Shown here: piece by piece, positions 62,354 to 64,000 of the stretch
How the letters are laid out: each line of letters begins with the position of its first letter
Numbering within the stretch: the stretch's first letter is position 1
NCBI RefSeq assembly: GCF_013337765.1
Contig: NZ_VBSB01000007.1
Coordinates: 157,917 to 221,916 of the forward strand
Length of the DNA: 64,000 nt
Direction of reading: 5' to 3'
DNA from: Mycolicibacterium sphagni
Lineage (GTDB): Bacteria > Actinomycetota > Actinomycetes > Mycobacteriales > Mycobacteriaceae
Notes under the pieces: model-generated
Database searches by the model: none
Told to the model about the DNA's origin: nothing
Seen by the model: only the letters and a program-made list of their open reading frames with translations
Program-made: the position numbers and the translations under genes

Positions 62354-64000
62354 ATGTCGAGTTCAAACTATGTGGGCCATGTCCGGGGATTGGCTGTAGC
62401 CCTTGGCATCGGTGCCGCCATCACTAACGGACAGGGCATAGCCTGGGCCGCTCCCTCAACCGGGTCATCGGGTTCGTCGTCAACTGCAGAGTCAGATATG
62501 TCCGGTCCTCAGCCCCAAGCCTCGACTGCGGTGACCTCGCCATCGACGACGAAGTCCCTCACGGTGGGAGCAACTAGAGCTCCCGCTCCCGGGCAACGTC
62601 GCAGCAAACAGACAAGAGGACCGGCCCCGACGAGCGATAGTGGGCGAAAGGGGCACCCCTCCACCCCGACCAGCAACACCCGTCTCGCCCACGACGCATC
62701 AAACACGGATCGCCTTCGACCCCAGAATCTCCCCGTCTCCATGTCGACCGCCGACGTATCGCAGCGGGCCCACGTCATCAAGACCGTCGTTGGCATAGCA
62801 GAGAGTCAGCTGCGCGGACCGTCACAACCGGACACGTCCTCGACGCGGGCGTCTGATTCCACCGTTGGAGCCACCGAAAGCCGGTCCACGATTGTTCCAT
62901 CCGCACCTGCGACCTCCGTCCCATCGACGGCTCTGGTTGGCAACACTTTCTCTGGTCTGCTGAGGGCAATCGCGCTCACCTCGCTCGGCGGATACAGCCC
63001 CCTGGCACCAGTCGAGCCACCCACCGATTGGGCGTTCCTGGCCTGGACACGTCGCCAGTATTCGGGATTCCGCTTTGACCCGGTGAAAGCTGAACTGGCC
63101 GCCAGCGGGAGGTCAACCCCTGATGTTGTCGCGGCCACGCGCGTGAATACCCTGGCGGGCCCGGCGTTTTCTACTCGGGCGTCTGCCGTGCAGGGTCAGC
63201 TGAACTCTTTGGTTTCGGTACTGCGATATACGTTCCTGAACACCACGCCAACCGCTGATCCGGTGCAGAACCCCGGACAATCCGAAACCGGAGTGGTGAC
63301 TGGCAATCTCAATGGCGGCCCCAACGGCGCCTCGCTGACCTACACCGTCACCCAGAATCCAGTCGCGGGTGTGGCTGCGGTCAATGCCGATGGCACCTTC
63401 ACGTACAGTCCGGACGCCGACCTCGCTCACAACGGCGGGACAGACAAGTTCACCGTCACGGTCGATAGCGGCAGCGCATACCGGCTCAATGGCGCTCTTG
63501 GAGCAATCCAAGAAGTGCTGCACTCCATTGCCAAAGCGCTCGGTCTCAGCGGCCCCGACACCACGGTGGTGGTCGTGTCGGTCAGCATCGTCCCGGTCAA
63601 CCAACCGCCAGTGGCTACCGGATACACAGCAAGCAGCCCCGACCCTCTCACCGGAACCGTGACCGGCACCGCCACCGCCACCGACCCCAACAACGACACC
63701 CTCACCTACACCGGACCCACCACCAGCACCGGCGGCGGCACCGTCACCGTCAGCCCCACCGGCGCCTTCACCTACACCCCCACCACCGACGCCCAACACA
63801 ACGCCGCCACCATCGGCGCCGGAAGTGCCCTGACCCAAGACAGTTTCACCGTCACCATCACCGACGCCCACGGCGGACAAACCACCCAAACCATCACCGT
63901 CGCAATCAACCCCACCAACACCGCACCCGTGGCCGGGACCGCACTGGTCGGCACCGCCAACCCCACCACCGGAACCGTCATCGGCTCCGCGGTCGCCACC
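62354..64000 (+). CDS. Secreted repeat protein with cadherin/VCBS-like domains (cut by window edge)
   Basis: 549 codons are visible, all open, continuing past the right edge. A signal-like segment (LAVALGIGAAITNGQGIAWAAP, about 13-34) is followed by a Ser/Thr/Pro-rich low-complexity region (about 35-200), a structured linker region, then Ig/VCBS-like modules: NPGQSETGVVTGNL...GTFTYSPDADL (about 314-355) and VTGTATATDPNNDTLTYT...GAFTYTP...DSFTVTITDAHGG (about 436-512). Such modules form adhesive or matrix surface proteins in environmental mycobacteria. In the second module nearly all Thr codons are ACC, more uniform than in the N-terminal part. Confidence 0.85.
   Translation, partial: MSSSNYVGHVRGLAVALGIGAAITNGQGIAWAAPSTGSSGSSSTAESDMSGPQPQASTAVTSPSTTKSLTVGATRAPAPGQRRSKQTRGPAPTSDSGRKGHPSTPTSNTRLAHDASNTDRLRPQNLPVSMSTADVSQRAHVIKTVVGIAESQLRGPSQPDTSSTRASDSTVGATESRSTIVPSAPATSVPSTALVGNTFSGLLRAIALTSLGGYSPLAPVEPPTDWAFLAWTRRQYSGFRFDPVKAELAASGRSTPDVVAATRVNTLAGPAFSTRASAVQGQLNSLVSVLRYTFLNTTPTADPVQNPGQSETGVVTGNLNGGPNGASLTYTVTQNPVAGVAAVNADGTFTYSPDADLAHNGGTDKFTVTVDSGSAYRLNGALGAIQEVLHSIAKALGLSGPDTTVVVVSVSIVPVNQPPVATGYTASSPDPLTGTVTGTATATDPNNDTLTYTGPTTSTGGGTVTVSPTGAFTYTPTTDAQHNAATIGAGSALTQDSFTVTITDAHGGQTTQTITVAINPTNTAPVAGTALVGTANPTTGTVIGSAVAT

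Noticed and set aside
1..64000. tRNA, rRNA, riboswitch or CRISPR elements.
   Set aside because: Read through all intergenic regions without finding cloverleaf-like stems with a T-loop, rRNA motifs or regularly spaced direct repeats.

Overview
The window is high-GC actinobacterial DNA whose gene content and order match the mycobacterial chromosome between alkB (Rv3252c) and pcd (Rv3293) of M. tuberculosis. Diagnostic genes are whiB2, the F420 genes fbiA-fbiB, the arabinogalactan linker rhamnosyltransferase wbbL with rmlD, an Lcp1-type cell-wall ligase, accD5-accE5-accA3, rsbW-sigF and lat-lrpA. A non-tuberculous, probably environmental Mycobacterium/Mycolicibacterium is the best reading. No tRNA, rRNA, CRISPR array or intact insertion sequence was seen.

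Layout. Bases 1-8650: alkB (cut by the left edge), an amino-acid permease, a decayed flavoprotein fragment, and a leftward run DUF3499-manB-TobH-manA-CDF transporter. Bases 8650-15040: whiB2, fbiA-fbiB-NUDIX to the right, and the rmlD-wbbL-mannose-1-phosphate guanylyltransferase operon to the left. Bases 15100-22240: Lcp1, a TIGR03089 protein, birA, fadE25, purK-purE, GtrA and a PH-domain membrane protein.

Bases 22260-43170 interrupt this conserved order with about 21 kb of accessory genes. From left to right they are a zinc-ribbon/DUF2510 membrane protein, a very large polytopic membrane protein with a coupled 64-residue membrane protein, two secreted GH16 glycosidases, a second AlkB-type hydroxylase, a Tat-exported GMC oxidoreductase, a Wzx-like flippase with four GT2 glycosyltransferases in one overlapping operon, and a sugar-nucleotide operon (C-methyltransferase, RfbF-type nucleotidyltransferase, LmbE deacetylase, NAD-epimerase) flanked by a second methyltransferase-like gene and an RmlC-like epimerase. 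I infer a locus for making, exporting and trimming an unusual surface glycan that carries a branched or modified deoxysugar. It is the part of the window most likely to hold an undescribed system.

Bases 43690-50790 return to the core: accD5-accE5-maf-sseA-sufE, a condensation/PapA-like protein and accA3, which together supply acyl-CoA carboxylase subunits. Bases 50790-53530 hold small accessory genes, including an SDR gene interrupted by an in-frame stop. Bases 53770-56550 form a general-stress block: a STAS protein, sigF, rsbW and small stress proteins, with two well-matched SigF-type promoters. Bases 56620-62020 are a lipoprotein and the lysine catabolic set lat, lrpA, hglS and pcd. The right end (from 62354) is the start of a secreted repeat protein that runs off the window.
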